Assembly: GCA_937871915.1 (NCBI GenBank)
Contig: CALMPG010000075.1
Location: forward strand, 1-64,000
Direction of reading: 5' to 3'
Length of the DNA stretch: 64,000 bases
DNA from: an uncultured Phycisphaerales bacterium
GTDB taxonomy: Bacteria; Planctomycetota; Phycisphaerae; Phycisphaerales; UBA1924
Below the pieces are notes generated by a model. That model saw only the letters and a program-made list of their open reading frames with translations, searched no databases and was not told the DNA's origin. A program made the position numbers and the translations under genes. The first letter of the stretch is position 1. Each line of letters begins with the position of its first letter. Shown piece after piece: positions 27,811 to 37,167 of this stretch.

Positions 27811-28179
27811 ATGACTGTTTTCCGAGAGTTTCATTTCGAGGCGGCCCACAGCCTGCCCGAGGCCCCGCCGGGGCACAAGTGTCGGCGCGTGCATGGGCAC
27901 TCGTATCGGCTGGTGGTGCACGTGCGCGGGCGTGTGCAGCCGCGCACGGGCTGGGTCATGGACTTTGCCGATCTTCGGGCCGTGGTGGATCCGCTGATCA
28001 AGGAGCTCGACCACCAGTATCTCAACGATCTCGAGGGGCTTTCGTGCCCGACGGCGGAGGTTATCGTGCGATGGTGCTGGCGGAGGCTCAGGCCCGGGCT
28101 GCCGGGGTTGAGCAAGTTGGAACTCTTCGAGACGGCTCGGTGCGGGTGTGCGTACGAGGGCGAGGACGAAGGGGGCTGA
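27811..28179 (+). CDS. queD: 6-carboxytetrahydropterin synthase (QueD)
   Basis: QueD makes 6-carboxy-5,6,7,8-tetrahydropterin from dihydroneopterin triphosphate, the second step toward the queuosine base preQ0. From ATG 27811 the product is 122 residues, the usual size. Zinc ligands are His13 (FEAAH), His28 and His30 (VHGHSY); the catalytic Cys24 sits in GHKCRRVHG. The ELDHQYLND and LFET segments complete the active site. GAGGTG at 27797-27802 is well spaced for this ATG, whereas GTG 27802 is not preceded by a ribosome site. It accepts the product of FolE2, encoded at 2315. It may be cotranscribed with fumC. Confidence 0.9.
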   Translation: MTVFREFHFEAAHSLPEAPPGHKCRRVHGHSYRLVVHVRGRVQPRTGWVMDFADLRAVVDPLIKELDHQYLNDLEGLSCPTAEVIVRWCWRRLRPGLPGLSKLELFETARCGCAYEGEDEGG

Positions 28180-28198
28180 CAGCCCGTGCCGCACAGGC

Positions 28199-29923
28199 CT
28201 ACTTTGTTGAAGTTCCCTTCACCGCACGGATCCCCAGGAACAGCGGGATCTCGAGCCGCGTTCGGTTCTCTTCGGGTGCGCGAGGGCCGGAGGTGGCCTC
28301 GCGCTGGCTCACCCACTCGCGCAGATCGGTGATGAGCAGGCCCGCGGCCACGAGGGCGCGGACGTACACGCCGATCGGGCGGTGGAAGGTGGGCGTGACG
28401 ATCTCGCCGCCGGACCTGCCCTGAGCCGCCTTCCCGGGGTGCATCTTCACGTCCTTGCGGAATGGCGTGAGGTACGCGTCGACTCGCCGGAACTGCCGCT
28501 TGGCCTTGTCGTCCCACCCCCAGTGGCTCTCGCCGGGGGCGCGGAACGCGGGGTGAACGATGACGGCCGCGAAGACGCCGCCGGGGCGCAACGCGTCGGC
28601 CACGCCGCCAAGGGCGACGTCGAGGGCGTCGATGTTGGAGAGGGCCATGACGCAGGCCGCGGCATCGAAACCGGAAAGACGCAGAGCGCCAAGCGAGCGG
28701 GCGTCGCCGGCGTGGTACTCGATCCCGGGCGAGCGGGCCCTGGCGGCCTCGATGAGTTTGGGCGCGGCGTCAACACCGGTAACCCTCGCGCCGGCGGCAG
28801 CGAGGCGACGGGCGAGGATGCCCTGACCGCAGGCGACGTCCAGCACGCGCTGCCCCGGCCGCACGCCGAGCAGGTCGAGCACACCGGGCAGGATCACCTG
28901 CTCGTAGTGGTCGCTGCCGCGGTCTTCGAGGAGTGTGTCGTACCACCCGGCGACCTCGTTCCAGGAGGTGTCGTGCTTGGGCTCGGGGTCGCCCGGTGCT
29001 ACGGCCCTGGTCTTTGTTGCGGGGAGAGCGTCCTTTCCCGCGGAGGTTCCGCTGCCCGCGTCGGCCGGTTTCAGGCCGACGGCACGGAAGAACCCGGGTG
29101 GGGCCGGCGAAACGTACCGCACGGGAGCGCCGGTGCCTGGGTGGTCGAAGCCCAACTCGGCCGCGTGGAGGCCGAGTCGATCGATCGGATTAGTCGTGGC
29201 CCCGAAGCGTCGATCGCCGACAAGGGAGTGGCCGAGTTCCTGCATGTGGATGCGGATCTGGTTCTTGCGGCCGGTTTCCAGCTGCACTCGCAGCAGCGAG
29301 CGGCCCTGGCCCACGCCCACGACCTGCCAGTGGGTGATCGCGGGGCGCTTGCCATCGTCGTGCTCGCGATCCCCGCTCCCGCCCCCCCGCACACTCTTTC
29401 GCGGTCCGGGGCCGCGGTCCTCGAAGATCATCGACTCACGCGTGCCGCTGGAGCGGGGCGGGCCGATCTCCCCCTCCGCGACGGCGTAGTAGACTCGGTG
29501 CGCGGCCTTGGTGCGGAACTGCTCCTTGAGCGAGTCGAAGGCCCGCTCGGACTTTGCGAACACGAGCAGGCCCGAGGCCTCCTTGTCGAGGCGGTGGATA
29601 ACCCAGACCCGTCCGGGCTGGGAGCGGCGGCCGAGATCATCGTTTCGGCGGCGCGACTTGCGGACGCCGATGTCGGAGCGGACGTGTTTCTTGACGTAGT
29701 CGAAGAGCGTGTCACCCTCGCGGGCGGACGGGCGGGCTCCGCTTCCGGGGGCGGCGGCCCGGGACGGGTCGGCGGTGACCATGCCCGTGGGCTTGTCCAC
29801 GACGATGAGGTCGTCGTCCTCGTGGATGAGTCGTACGCCGCGCGCGATGAATCGCTTCTCGCCCTCGGGCGAACGAGATGCCTGGCGTGGGCGATCGGAG
29901 TGTCCGGGGTGGCGGTCCTTCAC
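28199..29923 (-). CDS. fused RluA-type pseudouridine synthase and SAM methyltransferase
   Basis: The product is 574 residues in two parts. Residues about 30-275 are an RluA-family pseudouridine synthase: DDLIVVDKPTGMVT, then HRLDKEASGLLVFAKS with the catalytic Asp113, and LETGRKNQIRIHM. It carries an extra 40-residue polar loop near 155-195. After a linker (about 285-320), residues 325-570 form a class I methyltransferase with the SAM loop VLDVACGQG at 360-368 and an acidic motif II in TGVDAAPKL. The frame is continuous with no stop or shift. The first domain should isomerise a uridine in rRNA or tRNA; the methyltransferase substrate is unknown. GTG 29923 overlaps the coaB stop by 4 bases, so the two are coupled. 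Confidence 0.86.
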   Translation of the reverse strand: MKDRHPGHSDRPRQASRSPEGEKRFIARGVRLIHEDDDLIVVDKPTGMVTADPSRAAAPGSGARPSAREGDTLFDYVKKHVRSDIGVRKSRRRNDDLGRRSQPGRVWVIHRLDKEASGLLVFAKSERAFDSLKEQFRTKAAHRVYYAVAEGEIGPPRSSGTRESMIFEDRGPGPRKSVRGGGSGDREHDDGKRPAITHWQVVGVGQGRSLLRVQLETGRKNQIRIHMQELGHSLVGDRRFGATTNPIDRLGLHAAELGFDHPGTGAPVRYVSPAPPGFFRAVGLKPADAGSGTSAGKDALPATKTRAVAPGDPEPKHDTSWNEVAGWYDTLLEDRGSDHYEQVILPGVLDLLGVRPGQRVLDVACGQGILARRLAAAGARVTGVDAAPKLIEAARARSPGIEYHAGDARSLGALRLSGFDAAACVMALSNIDALDVALGGVADALRPGGVFAAVIVHPAFRAPGESHWGWDDKAKRQFRRVDAYLTPFRKDVKMHPGKAAQGRSGGEIVTPTFHRPIGVYVRALVAAGLLITDLREWVSQREATSGPRAPEENRTRLEIPLFLGIRAVKGTSTK

Positions 29924-30705
29924 GAGGGATTCGTCTCCGTGGGCCGAGAATCGGCGGCGTGTTTCGCGATGACGTCCAGCAACCAGGGCGCGAAGAGCTC
30001 TTTGGTCATCGAGCCCGGCGTGCGAGCGACGATACCCGCCGGGCCGACGACCGTCGCCTCCACTGCTGGAGCGTCCATGGTGTCCAATGCATTGGCGACG
30101 ATCAAGTCCACTCCCTTGCGGCGCAGTTTGGATTCCGCGGAGGCCAGCAGGGTTGCGCCCGGCTCAAGGGCAAAGCCCACGAGTATCTGATCGGCCCGGC
30201 GCGCCTTGGCACACCCCGCGAGAAGGTCCGGGGTGGGCTCGAGTTCCAGGGTGAGCCCGCCGCCGGCTCCGTCGTTGCGACGCAGTTTGGCCTGGGCACC
30301 CCCCACCGTTCCGGTCTTGGGACGGAAGTCGGCCACGGCCGCGGCCATGACAAGCACATCCGCCTCGTCGAGCTTGACCCGAAGGAGAGCCTCAAGGTCG
30401 GCGGTCGTCCGGAACCGAACGACCTCGACCCGCGAACTCTTGGGCGTCAGAGCGCTGGGGCCGAGCAGCAACGCCACCCGCCATCCACGGGCCGCGGCTT
30501 CATCGGCGAGGGCGATGCCCAGCCGTCCCGAGGACCGGTTTCCGATGTATCGCACGGCGTCGATCGGCTCGTGCGTGGGGCCGGCGGTGATAAGCAGGCG
30601 TTTTGGCCCGGCGATTCCGGCCGCGGTTGTAGATGATGGTGCGTTCAATCGTATTGCCCGACCCCTCCACCCCACGCCGGGTCTTCCAACCAATCCGAGG
30701 TGCAA
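29920..30705 (-). CDS. coaB: phosphopantothenate-cysteine ligase (CoaB domain alone)
   Basis: CoaB joins cysteine to 4'-phosphopantothenate using a nucleotide triphosphate, in coenzyme A synthesis. The conserved N-terminal motif RLLITAGPTHEPIDAVR and the NRSSGRLG nucleotide loop are clear, followed by DVLVMAAAVADFRP, LVGFALEPG and DLIVANALD. The usual bacterial protein is a CoaBC fusion; here the CoaC decarboxylase half is absent and must be encoded elsewhere. The start is uncertain: the frame begins with TTG 30705, but an internal TTG at 30648 is equally likely, since the family begins only a few residues before RLLITAGPT. It is divergent from the GspE/PilB gene. Confidence 0.82.
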   Translation of the reverse strand: MHLGLVGRPGVGWRGRAIRLNAPSSTTAAGIAGPKRLLITAGPTHEPIDAVRYIGNRSSGRLGIALADEAAARGWRVALLLGPSALTPKSSRVEVVRFRTTADLEALLRVKLDEADVLVMAAAVADFRPKTGTVGGAQAKLRRNDGAGGGLTLELEPTPDLLAGCAKARRADQILVGFALEPGATLLASAESKLRRKGVDLIVANALDTMDAPAVEATVVGPAGIVARTPGSMTKELFAPWLLDVIAKHAADSRPTETNPS

Positions 30706-30863
30706 TCCTAAGCGGAGTTGAATCGCGGACCGCTCGGCGTCGGGTTTGGTGGGTGATTGGTGCTAGGATCAAGGCTCCGGGCTCCGCGGACTCGATTCCG
30801 TGGTACGCTGGGTTCTTGTCAGTCTCGTTTTTCGGCCCGATCGCTTTGGTTCCCTCCCGTCCT

Positions 30864-32660
30864 ATGGCTCGATCTCGCAAGAAAATCGGTGAAATCCTCG
30901 TGGGCTGGGGCCTTGTCACCCAGGCGCAGCTCGACGAGGCCCTTGCCAAGAGCAAGTCGTCCGGCAAGCGCGTCGGCGAGACGCTCGTGGAGTTGGGCTT
31001 CGCCAAGGACGATCAGATCGCCAAGGCGCTGGCGAACCAGCACGGCATGGAGTATGTCGATCTGGCCGCGGCGAGCATGGCCGGGAAGGTCGATTCCAAG
31101 CTCATGCCCGAGGAGTTGATCAAGAAGCACCTGGTGCTGCCGCTGGCGAAGGCGGGCGGGCGGCTACAACTGGTGATCCATGACCCGACGGACATCGAAA
31201 CGCAGGATCTGCTCCGATTCCGGCTCAACACGGAGCTCGAGCCGCGCCTGGCGCCCAAGAGCCAGATCAAGTGGTACATCGAGAACAAGCTCAACGGGCA
31301 GGTTGCCGGCGGCGGGCAGGTGCCCAAGAAGAGCCTCATCGCCGACGACGTGAAGATGGTGGAGGCGGGCAAGTCGCTGGTCACGGAATCGATCGACAAG
31401 AGTGTGGACCGCTCGGTGGATCGCTCGGTGGACAAGTCGATCGACCAGGCGGCCGACGACGCCCCGATCGTGAAGCTCTGCACCCGCATGCTCATCGAGG
31501 CGGTGAAGATGCGGGCGAGCGACATCCACATCGAGCCGATGGCGGATCGGGTGCGGCTGCGGTATCGCATCGACGGCGTGTGCATCGAGCGAGACAACCT
31601 GCCCAAGCGCATGCAGAACTCGGTGCTCAGCCGGATGAAACTCATGGCGGGGATGAACATCGCCGAGAAGCGCGTGCCGCAGGACGGGCGCATCAAGATC
31701 ATGGTGGACGAGACGCAGGTGGACTTCCGCGTGTCGGCCTGCCCCGCGTACCACGGCGAGAGCGTGGTGCTGCGTATTCTGCGCCCCGACTCGGTGAAGA
31801 TCGGCCTGGTCAACCTCGGCTTTGAGGAGGACAACCTCGCGACCTTCAACCGCATCATCCGGCGGCCCAACGGCATCTTCCTGGTGACCGGGCCCACCGG
31901 CTCGGGCAAGACGACGACGCTGTATTCCGCGCTGGATGTGCTCAACCGGCCGGACAAGAAGATCATCACCGCCGAGGACCCCATCGAGTACAACTTCGAG
32001 GGGATCAACCAGGTGCAGATCAACGAGAAGATCGGCCTTACCTTTGGCATGGTGCTCCGCACCATGCTCCGCCAGGCGCCGAACATCATTCTGGTGGGAG
32101 AAATCCGCGACCGGGAGGTGGGCGAGATCGCCATCCAGGCCGCGCTCACGGGCCACCTGGTATTCTCCACGCTGCACACCAACGACGCCCCGAGTGCGAT
32201 CACGCGGCTGATCGACATGGGAATCAAGCCCTTCCTGGTCGCATCTTCGATTCAGGCGATCATGGCCCAGCGGCTCATCCGTGTGCTGTGCAAGCAGTGC
32301 AAGGCGCTGGACGACAATCCCGATCCGAAGTACATGCAGTTGTGCGACATCTCGAGCGACGAGGCCAAGGGCAAGATCATGAAGGCCGTCGGCACGCTTC
32401 CCACCGGCGAGGATTGCCCGAACTGCTCCAAGACCGGGTATCGGGGCCGGCAGGCCATCTTCGAGATGATGACCATGAACTCGGAAATCCGGGAGATGGC
32501 CTTCAATCTCGCACCGATCGATCAGGTCCGCAAGGCGGCCCTCGCCAACGGCATGAGGCCGCTGGTGGCCGATGGGAAGATCAAGGTTCTCAAGGGCGTG
32601 ACCACCCCGGGCGAGGTCGCCCGCATGGCCCAGATCGAAGGATCGAGCGACAGCAAGTAG
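30864..32660 (+). CDS. GspE/PilB-family assembly ATPase (first copy)
   Basis: The product is 598 residues from ATG 30864. An N-terminal MshEN-type domain (about 1-150, KIGEILVGWGLVTQAQLDEA) is followed by a linker with repeated (I/V)D(K/R)S units (about 175-195) and the secretion ATPase core: Walker A GPTGSGKTTT at 343, an Asp box around EDPIEY, Walker B ILVGEIRD, a His box STLHTNDA, and a zinc-binding four-cysteine element CKQC (476-479) with CPNC (518-521). The full four-cysteine element marks an assembly, not retraction, motor. It powers insertion of pilin-like subunits at the inner membrane. It starts a same-strand run to 48635. Confidence 0.93.
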   Translation: MARSRKKIGEILVGWGLVTQAQLDEALAKSKSSGKRVGETLVELGFAKDDQIAKALANQHGMEYVDLAAASMAGKVDSKLMPEELIKKHLVLPLAKAGGRLQLVIHDPTDIETQDLLRFRLNTELEPRLAPKSQIKWYIENKLNGQVAGGGQVPKKSLIADDVKMVEAGKSLVTESIDKSVDRSVDRSVDKSIDQAADDAPIVKLCTRMLIEAVKMRASDIHIEPMADRVRLRYRIDGVCIERDNLPKRMQNSVLSRMKLMAGMNIAEKRVPQDGRIKIMVDETQVDFRVSACPAYHGESVVLRILRPDSVKIGLVNLGFEEDNLATFNRIIRRPNGIFLVTGPTGSGKTTTLYSALDVLNRPDKKIITAEDPIEYNFEGINQVQINEKIGLTFGMVLRTMLRQAPNIILVGEIRDREVGEIAIQAALTGHLVFSTLHTNDAPSAITRLIDMGIKPFLVASSIQAIMAQRLIRVLCKQCKALDDNPDPKYMQLCDISSDEAKGKIMKAVGTLPTGEDCPNCSKTGYRGRQAIFEMMTMNSEIREMAFNLAPIDQVRKAALANGMRPLVADGKIKVLKGVTTPGEVARMAQIEGSSDSK

Positions 32661-32693
32661 TCTCAGGATTCACACTCACACCGGGAACTCCCC

Positions 32694-33848
32694 ATGTCTT
32701 CGATTCAGATTGACCGACTTCTCGACACCGTCATCAAGCTGGGCGCCTCCGACTTGCATCTCACGGTCGGACGGCCGCCGACCCTCCGCCTCCACGGCGG
32801 CCTGCGGAACCTCCAGACCAAGATCCTCGACTCCGACGACATGGTCTCGCTGATGAAGGCCATCACCAGCGAGAGGTCCCAGCAGGAGCTGCAGGAAGAG
32901 GGCGGGTGCGACTTCGGCTTTGCCTACGGCGACGCGGCCCGCTTCCGCGTGTCCATCTTCCGCCAGCGTGGCGATCTGGCGATTGTCTGCCGCCAGATCC
33001 CCAACCGCCTGCTGACGTTCGAGCAGATCGGCCTGCCGGAGATGTGCCGGGAACTGATCCGGCGTCCCCGAGGGATGTTCCTCGTGACCGGGCCGACGGG
33101 TTCGGGGAAAACCACCTCGCTGGCGACGATGATCGACTTTGTCAACGCGAATCTCGATCGACACATCGTCACGATGGAAGACCCCATCGAGTATTACCAC
33201 AAGCACAAGAAGTCGATCGTCAACCAGCGTGAGGTCGGCAACGACGTGCCGTCGTTCGCCGAGGCCCTCCGTCGCGTGCTCCGTTCGGACCCGGACGTGA
33301 TCCTCGTGGGCGAAATGCGAGACCTGGAGACGATCGAGGCGGCCGTGCGTGCCGCCGAGACCGGCCACCTGGTGTTTGCCACGCTGCACACCACCGGCGC
33401 GGCCAAGACGATCGACCGCGTGGTGGACGCCTTCCCCCAACAGCAACAGAACCAGATTCGCGTGCAGCTGTCCACGGCCTTGTTGGCGATCCTCTCGCAG
33501 GTGCTCCTGACCCGGGTGGACCAGCCGGGCATGGTTGCGGGATACGAGTTTCTCGTGGTAACCCCTGCGATCGCCAACCTCATCCGCGATAACAAGTCGT
33601 TCCGTATCGATTCGTCGATCCAGACCGGCAAACGGTTCGGTATGCAGTTGCTCGACGACCACCTGTGGGCGCTGTATTCCAAGGGGATGATCTCGGCCGA
33701 GGAGATGATCGACAAGAGCAAGAACCCCGGGGACCTTCGGGATAAGGTGCACAGGCTTGGTCGTACCGTCGGGCGCGCGGAGTGGGACATGGATGACAGC
33801 GACATGGGGGATGAGAAGAAGGGTGGGGCAGCCAGCAAGTCGGCCTAG
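32694..33848 (+). CDS. pilT: PilT-family retraction ATPase
   Basis: The product is 384 residues, the standard PilT size. It has ASDLHLTVGRPPTLRLHG at the N-terminus, Walker A GPTGSGKTT at 133, an EDPIEY Asp box, Walker B ILVGEMRD, a His box TLHTTGAAKTIDR, and AIANLIRDNK in place of the PilT-typical AIRNLIREGK. The four-cysteine zinc element of assembly motors is absent, as expected. PilT pulls pilin subunits back into the membrane, which is a type IV pilus activity and is not found in standard type II secretion. Its C-terminus carries an extra acidic/Lys-rich tail. It lies between two GspE/PilB copies. Confidence 0.93.
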   Translation: MSSIQIDRLLDTVIKLGASDLHLTVGRPPTLRLHGGLRNLQTKILDSDDMVSLMKAITSERSQQELQEEGGCDFGFAYGDAARFRVSIFRQRGDLAIVCRQIPNRLLTFEQIGLPEMCRELIRRPRGMFLVTGPTGSGKTTSLATMIDFVNANLDRHIVTMEDPIEYYHKHKKSIVNQREVGNDVPSFAEALRRVLRSDPDVILVGEMRDLETIEAAVRAAETGHLVFATLHTTGAAKTIDRVVDAFPQQQQNQIRVQLSTALLAILSQVLLTRVDQPGMVAGYEFLVVTPAIANLIRDNKSFRIDSSIQTGKRFGMQLLDDHLWALYSKGMISAEEMIDKSKNPGDLRDKVHRLGRTVGRAEWDMDDSDMGDEKKGGAASKSA

Positions 33849-34033
33849 GTCGCGTTCGGTTCGTATCGATTTGTTGCACAATCCAGATGACGAAACGATT
33901 GTGACGTACCCTGTTGGGTGGTTTATGGAACCGCGACCGACGCGGCTGCGATATCTTTCTAAGACGCCCCACGCGCGGTTTGGGTCCCGATCGCCCGGGA
34001 CTTGATTGGGTGTGGAGCGGGAGGTTCCGCTCG

Positions 34034-35785
34034 ATGCCAGTAGATCCCGCTGAACTCAAGGGTCGGAAGATCGGTCGCGTGCTCACCAAGCTGGGCAAGG
34101 TGACCCGCGAGCAGGTCCACGAAGCGCTGGCGATTCAGCAGACCCGAAGGTCGAGTTCGGGCAAGGTGCAGATCGGCCAGATTCTCATCGAGCTTGGCTA
34201 CTGCACGACGCGCGACATCTCCGAGGCGGTCGCAGGGCAGGCGGGGATGGCGTACACCGATTTGTCGTCGTTCACGATGCCCGACGATGTTCGGGATTCG
34301 CTCGCGGCCGAGACGGTGCAGTCGTACCAGATCGTGCCGATCGAGTACAACCCCCGGTCCAAGCGGCTCAAGGTGGCGATGAAGACCCCGGACAACTTCC
34401 GGGCCGTGGACGACCTTCGGCTGCTCATGGGCTTCAACGTGGAGGCGGTGGTTTCGGATGGCGCGCAGATCGAGGCGCTGATCAAGAAGCACTACGCCAA
34501 GGGCGAGGCCGTCGCCGACGTGGTGACCGAGCTGGCCAAGGACAAGAAGTTCGAGGCGCTCGTCGGCAAGTCGAACCAGTCGATCGATCTGGATGCGCTG
34601 AGCGAGGCGGCCGAGGACAACAAGGTCGTCAAGCTGCTGAACCTGGTGCTCTTGCAGGCGATCAAGGACCGGGCCTCGGACATCCACTTCGAGCCGTTCG
34701 AGCGCGAGTTCAAGATGCGATATCGCATCGACGGCGTGCTCTACGAGATGACCCCGCCCCCCAAGCACCTCGGCCCGGCGATCACCAGCCGCGTCAAGGT
34801 CATGGCGAACCTCGACATCGCCGAACGCCGCTTGCCGCAAGACGGACGCATCGAGCTGAACCTGGGCGGATCGCCGGTGGATCTGCGCGTGAGCGTGCTG
34901 CCGACGATGCACGGCGAGAGCGTCGTGATGCGCGTGCTCGATCGATCGAACGTGCAGCTCAAGCTCGACCGCATCGGCCTCCGCGAGGAGGACCTGACGC
35001 ACTTCCGGAAGCTGATCAACCGGCCCAACGGGATCGTCATCGTCACCGGCCCCACCGGCTCGGGCAAGACGACGACGCTCTACGCCGCGCTGGCCGAGCT
35101 CAACGACATGGAGACCAAGATCCTCACCGCCGAGGACCCGGTGGAGTACGACATCGACGGGCTGTGCCAGTGCCAGGTGAACGTGGAGACGGAGACGACG
35201 TTCGCGCGGTTGCTGCGGTCGTTCCTGCGTCAGGACCCGGACATCATCCTGGTGGGTGAGATCCGCGACCTGGAAACGGGCAACATCGCGGTGCAGGCCT
35301 CGCTGACGGGCCACCTCGTGCTGAGCACGCTGCACACCAACGACGCCCCGAGCAGCGTCCTGCGTCTGCTCGACCTGGGGATCGAGAACTTCCTGCTCAC
35401 GGCGACGATCGAGGGGATCGTGGCCCAGCGCCTGGTCCGCACCATCTGCACCAAGTGCAAGGAGCAGTACGAGCCGCGCGAGGAGGAGCTCATGGAACTC
35501 GGCCTGCTGCCCGAGGACATCGGGGGGCGCAAGCTCTTCCGGGGCAAGGGGTGCGAGAACTGCCACGGCTCGGGCTACAAGGGCCGGCTGGCGATCTTCG
35601 AGATCATGGCCATGAACGACACGATGCGCGACCTGATCATGAAGAAGGCGTCCACGAACGTGCTGCGGGATCAGGCCCGCAAGTTCGGTATGCGCACGCT
35701 GCGCGAATCGGGCCTGCTGGCCATCTACGACGGCCTGACCACCATCGACGAAGTCGTCCGCGAGACGATCGCGGAAGAGGGCTGA
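34034..35785 (+). CDS. GspE/PilB-family assembly ATPase (second copy)
   Basis: The product is 583 residues from ATG 34034; a further in-frame start at 33914 would add 40 residues without family similarity. It has a MshEN-type N-terminal domain (about 8-150), Walker A GPTGSGKTTT at 339, an EDPVEYD Asp box, Walker B ILVGEIRDLETG, a His box STLHTNDAPSS, and a zinc element CTKC with CENC. It is a paralogue of the protein from 30864, not a duplicate: the linker differs and lacks the (V/I)D(K/R)S repeats. It directly precedes the GspF/PilC gene and so is the likelier cognate motor of the pseudopilin operon. The ribosome site is weak. Confidence 0.93.
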   Translation: MPVDPAELKGRKIGRVLTKLGKVTREQVHEALAIQQTRRSSSGKVQIGQILIELGYCTTRDISEAVAGQAGMAYTDLSSFTMPDDVRDSLAAETVQSYQIVPIEYNPRSKRLKVAMKTPDNFRAVDDLRLLMGFNVEAVVSDGAQIEALIKKHYAKGEAVADVVTELAKDKKFEALVGKSNQSIDLDALSEAAEDNKVVKLLNLVLLQAIKDRASDIHFEPFEREFKMRYRIDGVLYEMTPPPKHLGPAITSRVKVMANLDIAERRLPQDGRIELNLGGSPVDLRVSVLPTMHGESVVMRVLDRSNVQLKLDRIGLREEDLTHFRKLINRPNGIVIVTGPTGSGKTTTLYAALAELNDMETKILTAEDPVEYDIDGLCQCQVNVETETTFARLLRSFLRQDPDIILVGEIRDLETGNIAVQASLTGHLVLSTLHTNDAPSSVLRLLDLGIENFLLTATIEGIVAQRLVRTICTKCKEQYEPREEELMELGLLPEDIGGRKLFRGKGCENCHGSGYKGRLAIFEIMAMNDTMRDLIMKKASTNVLRDQARKFGMRTLRESGLLAIYDGLTTIDEVVRETIAEEG

Positions 35786-35877
35786 GCCCGAGGGCCTCGG
35801 GGCGCGGGCCCCGGGCCACAGACCAGACGAGACACAATGCCCCGCGGCCTTCGCCCGGGGTTCTCTGGAGATCGACC

Positions 35878-37167
35878 ATGGCCACGTTCATGTACGAAGC
35901 CCTCAACGCCGCCGGCAAACCCCAGAAGGGCACCGTCGAGGCCGGCACGACCGAGGAAGCGATCCAGCGCATCAAGGGTCAGGGCTTCTTCCCCACGTCC
36001 GTGCGGGAGCAGAAGAACAAGCAGAAGGCCGCCGCGGCCGAGCAGGGGGGCACCAAGAAAAAGAAGAAGAAGGAACTCAACTTCTCCATCGGCGGCGTGA
36101 AGGCCAAGCACCTCACGACGTTCACACGGCAGCTCTCGACGCTGCAGGACGCGGGCCTGCCGCTGCTCCGCTCGCTGCAGATTCTCGAGGGCCAGCAGAA
36201 GCCGGGCAAGCTCAAGAACGTGCTCGAGGGCGTGTGCGAGGATGTCGAGGGCGGCACCTCGCTCTCGGACGCGATGGCCAAGCACCCCTCGGCGTTCAAC
36301 CGCCTGTACACGAAGATGGTGGCCGCGGGCGAGGTGGGCGGCGTGCTGGACATCATCCTGCAGCGCCTTGCGGAGTTCATGGAGAAGGCCGAGAGTCTGA
36401 AGCGCAAGATCCGGGCGGCGATGATCTACCCGATCGCGGTCGTGGTGATCGCGGTGCTGATCGTGGCGTTTATCATGGTGTTCATCATCCCGAAGTTCGA
36501 GGAGATCTTCCGCGACTTCGGCGTGGCGCTGCCCGCGCTGACGCGGGTGCTCATCAACATCTCCCGCTGGATGGCGGGCAACGGCGTGGGCCAGGTGGTG
36601 CCCGGCTGGGTGTACGTCATCTTCTCCCCGCTGATCATCTGGATTCTTTTCAAGCTCGCGAGGAAGAGCCCTCCCGGACGCGCGGCCCTGGACACGCTGG
36701 TGTTCTGGATGCCGCTGTTCGGCAACCTCATCCGCAAGACGGTGACGGCCCGCTTCACGCGGACGCTGGGCACGCTGATCTCGGCGGGCGTGCCCATCCT
36801 GGAGGCCATCCTGATCACCCGCGACACCTCGGGCAACTATGTGTTCGAGAAGGCCCTGACCAACGTGCATGACTCGATCCGCGAGGGCGAATCGTTCGCC
36901 GGGCCGCTCCGCGAGGCCAAGGTGTGCGACGCCATCGTGGTGAACATGATCGACGTGGGCGAGGAGACGGGCGACATGGACGTGATGCTGTTGAAGGTCG
37001 CCGATAACTACGACGAGGAGGTGGACGTGGCGGTGGGCGGTCTGATCAAGCTCATCGAGCCGCTGCTCATCGTGTTCCTGGGCGGGGCGGTCGGCACCAT
37101 CGTGGTGTCGATGTTCCTGCCGCTGGTGGCCATGATCGAGTCTCTCCAGCAGGGCGGTGCCGTATGA
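35878..37167 (+). CDS. GspF/PilC-family inner-membrane platform protein
   Basis: The product is 429 residues, close to the usual 400-410. It starts at ATG 35878 (TGGAG upstream) with MATFMYEALNAAGKPQKGTV, the GspF N-terminus, followed by a Lys-rich run near 60-66 that is not typical. Two GspF domains are each followed by membrane helices: about 180-212 (AVVVIAVLIVAFIMVFIIP), 240-262, and 395-422 at the C-terminus. It is the rotating platform that passes subunits from the motor to the growing filament. Its last four bases, ATGA, are also the start of the next gene. Confidence 0.93.
   Translation: MATFMYEALNAAGKPQKGTVEAGTTEEAIQRIKGQGFFPTSVREQKNKQKAAAAEQGGTKKKKKKELNFSIGGVKAKHLTTFTRQLSTLQDAGLPLLRSLQILEGQQKPGKLKNVLEGVCEDVEGGTSLSDAMAKHPSAFNRLYTKMVAAGEVGGVLDIILQRLAEFMEKAESLKRKIRAAMIYPIAVVVIAVLIVAFIMVFIIPKFEEIFRDFGVALPALTRVLINISRWMAGNGVGQVVPGWVYVIFSPLIIWILFKLARKSPPGRAALDTLVFWMPLFGNLIRKTVTARFTRTLGTLISAGVPILEAILITRDTSGNYVFEKALTNVHDSIREGESFAGPLREAKVCDAIVVNMIDVGEETGDMDVMLLKVADNYDEEVDVAVGGLIKLIEPLLIVFLGGAVGTIVVSMFLPLVAMIESLQQGGAV

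Noticed and set aside
28382-30190. A 602-residue open frame on the plus strand
   Set aside because: It is antisense to the pseudouridine synthase-methyltransferase and coaB genes, which have clear catalytic motifs.
35560-35577. CENCH in the second GspE/PilB, matching a heme-c motif
   Set aside because: It is the second half of the zinc-binding four-cysteine element of a cytosolic ATPase, where heme attachment does not occur.
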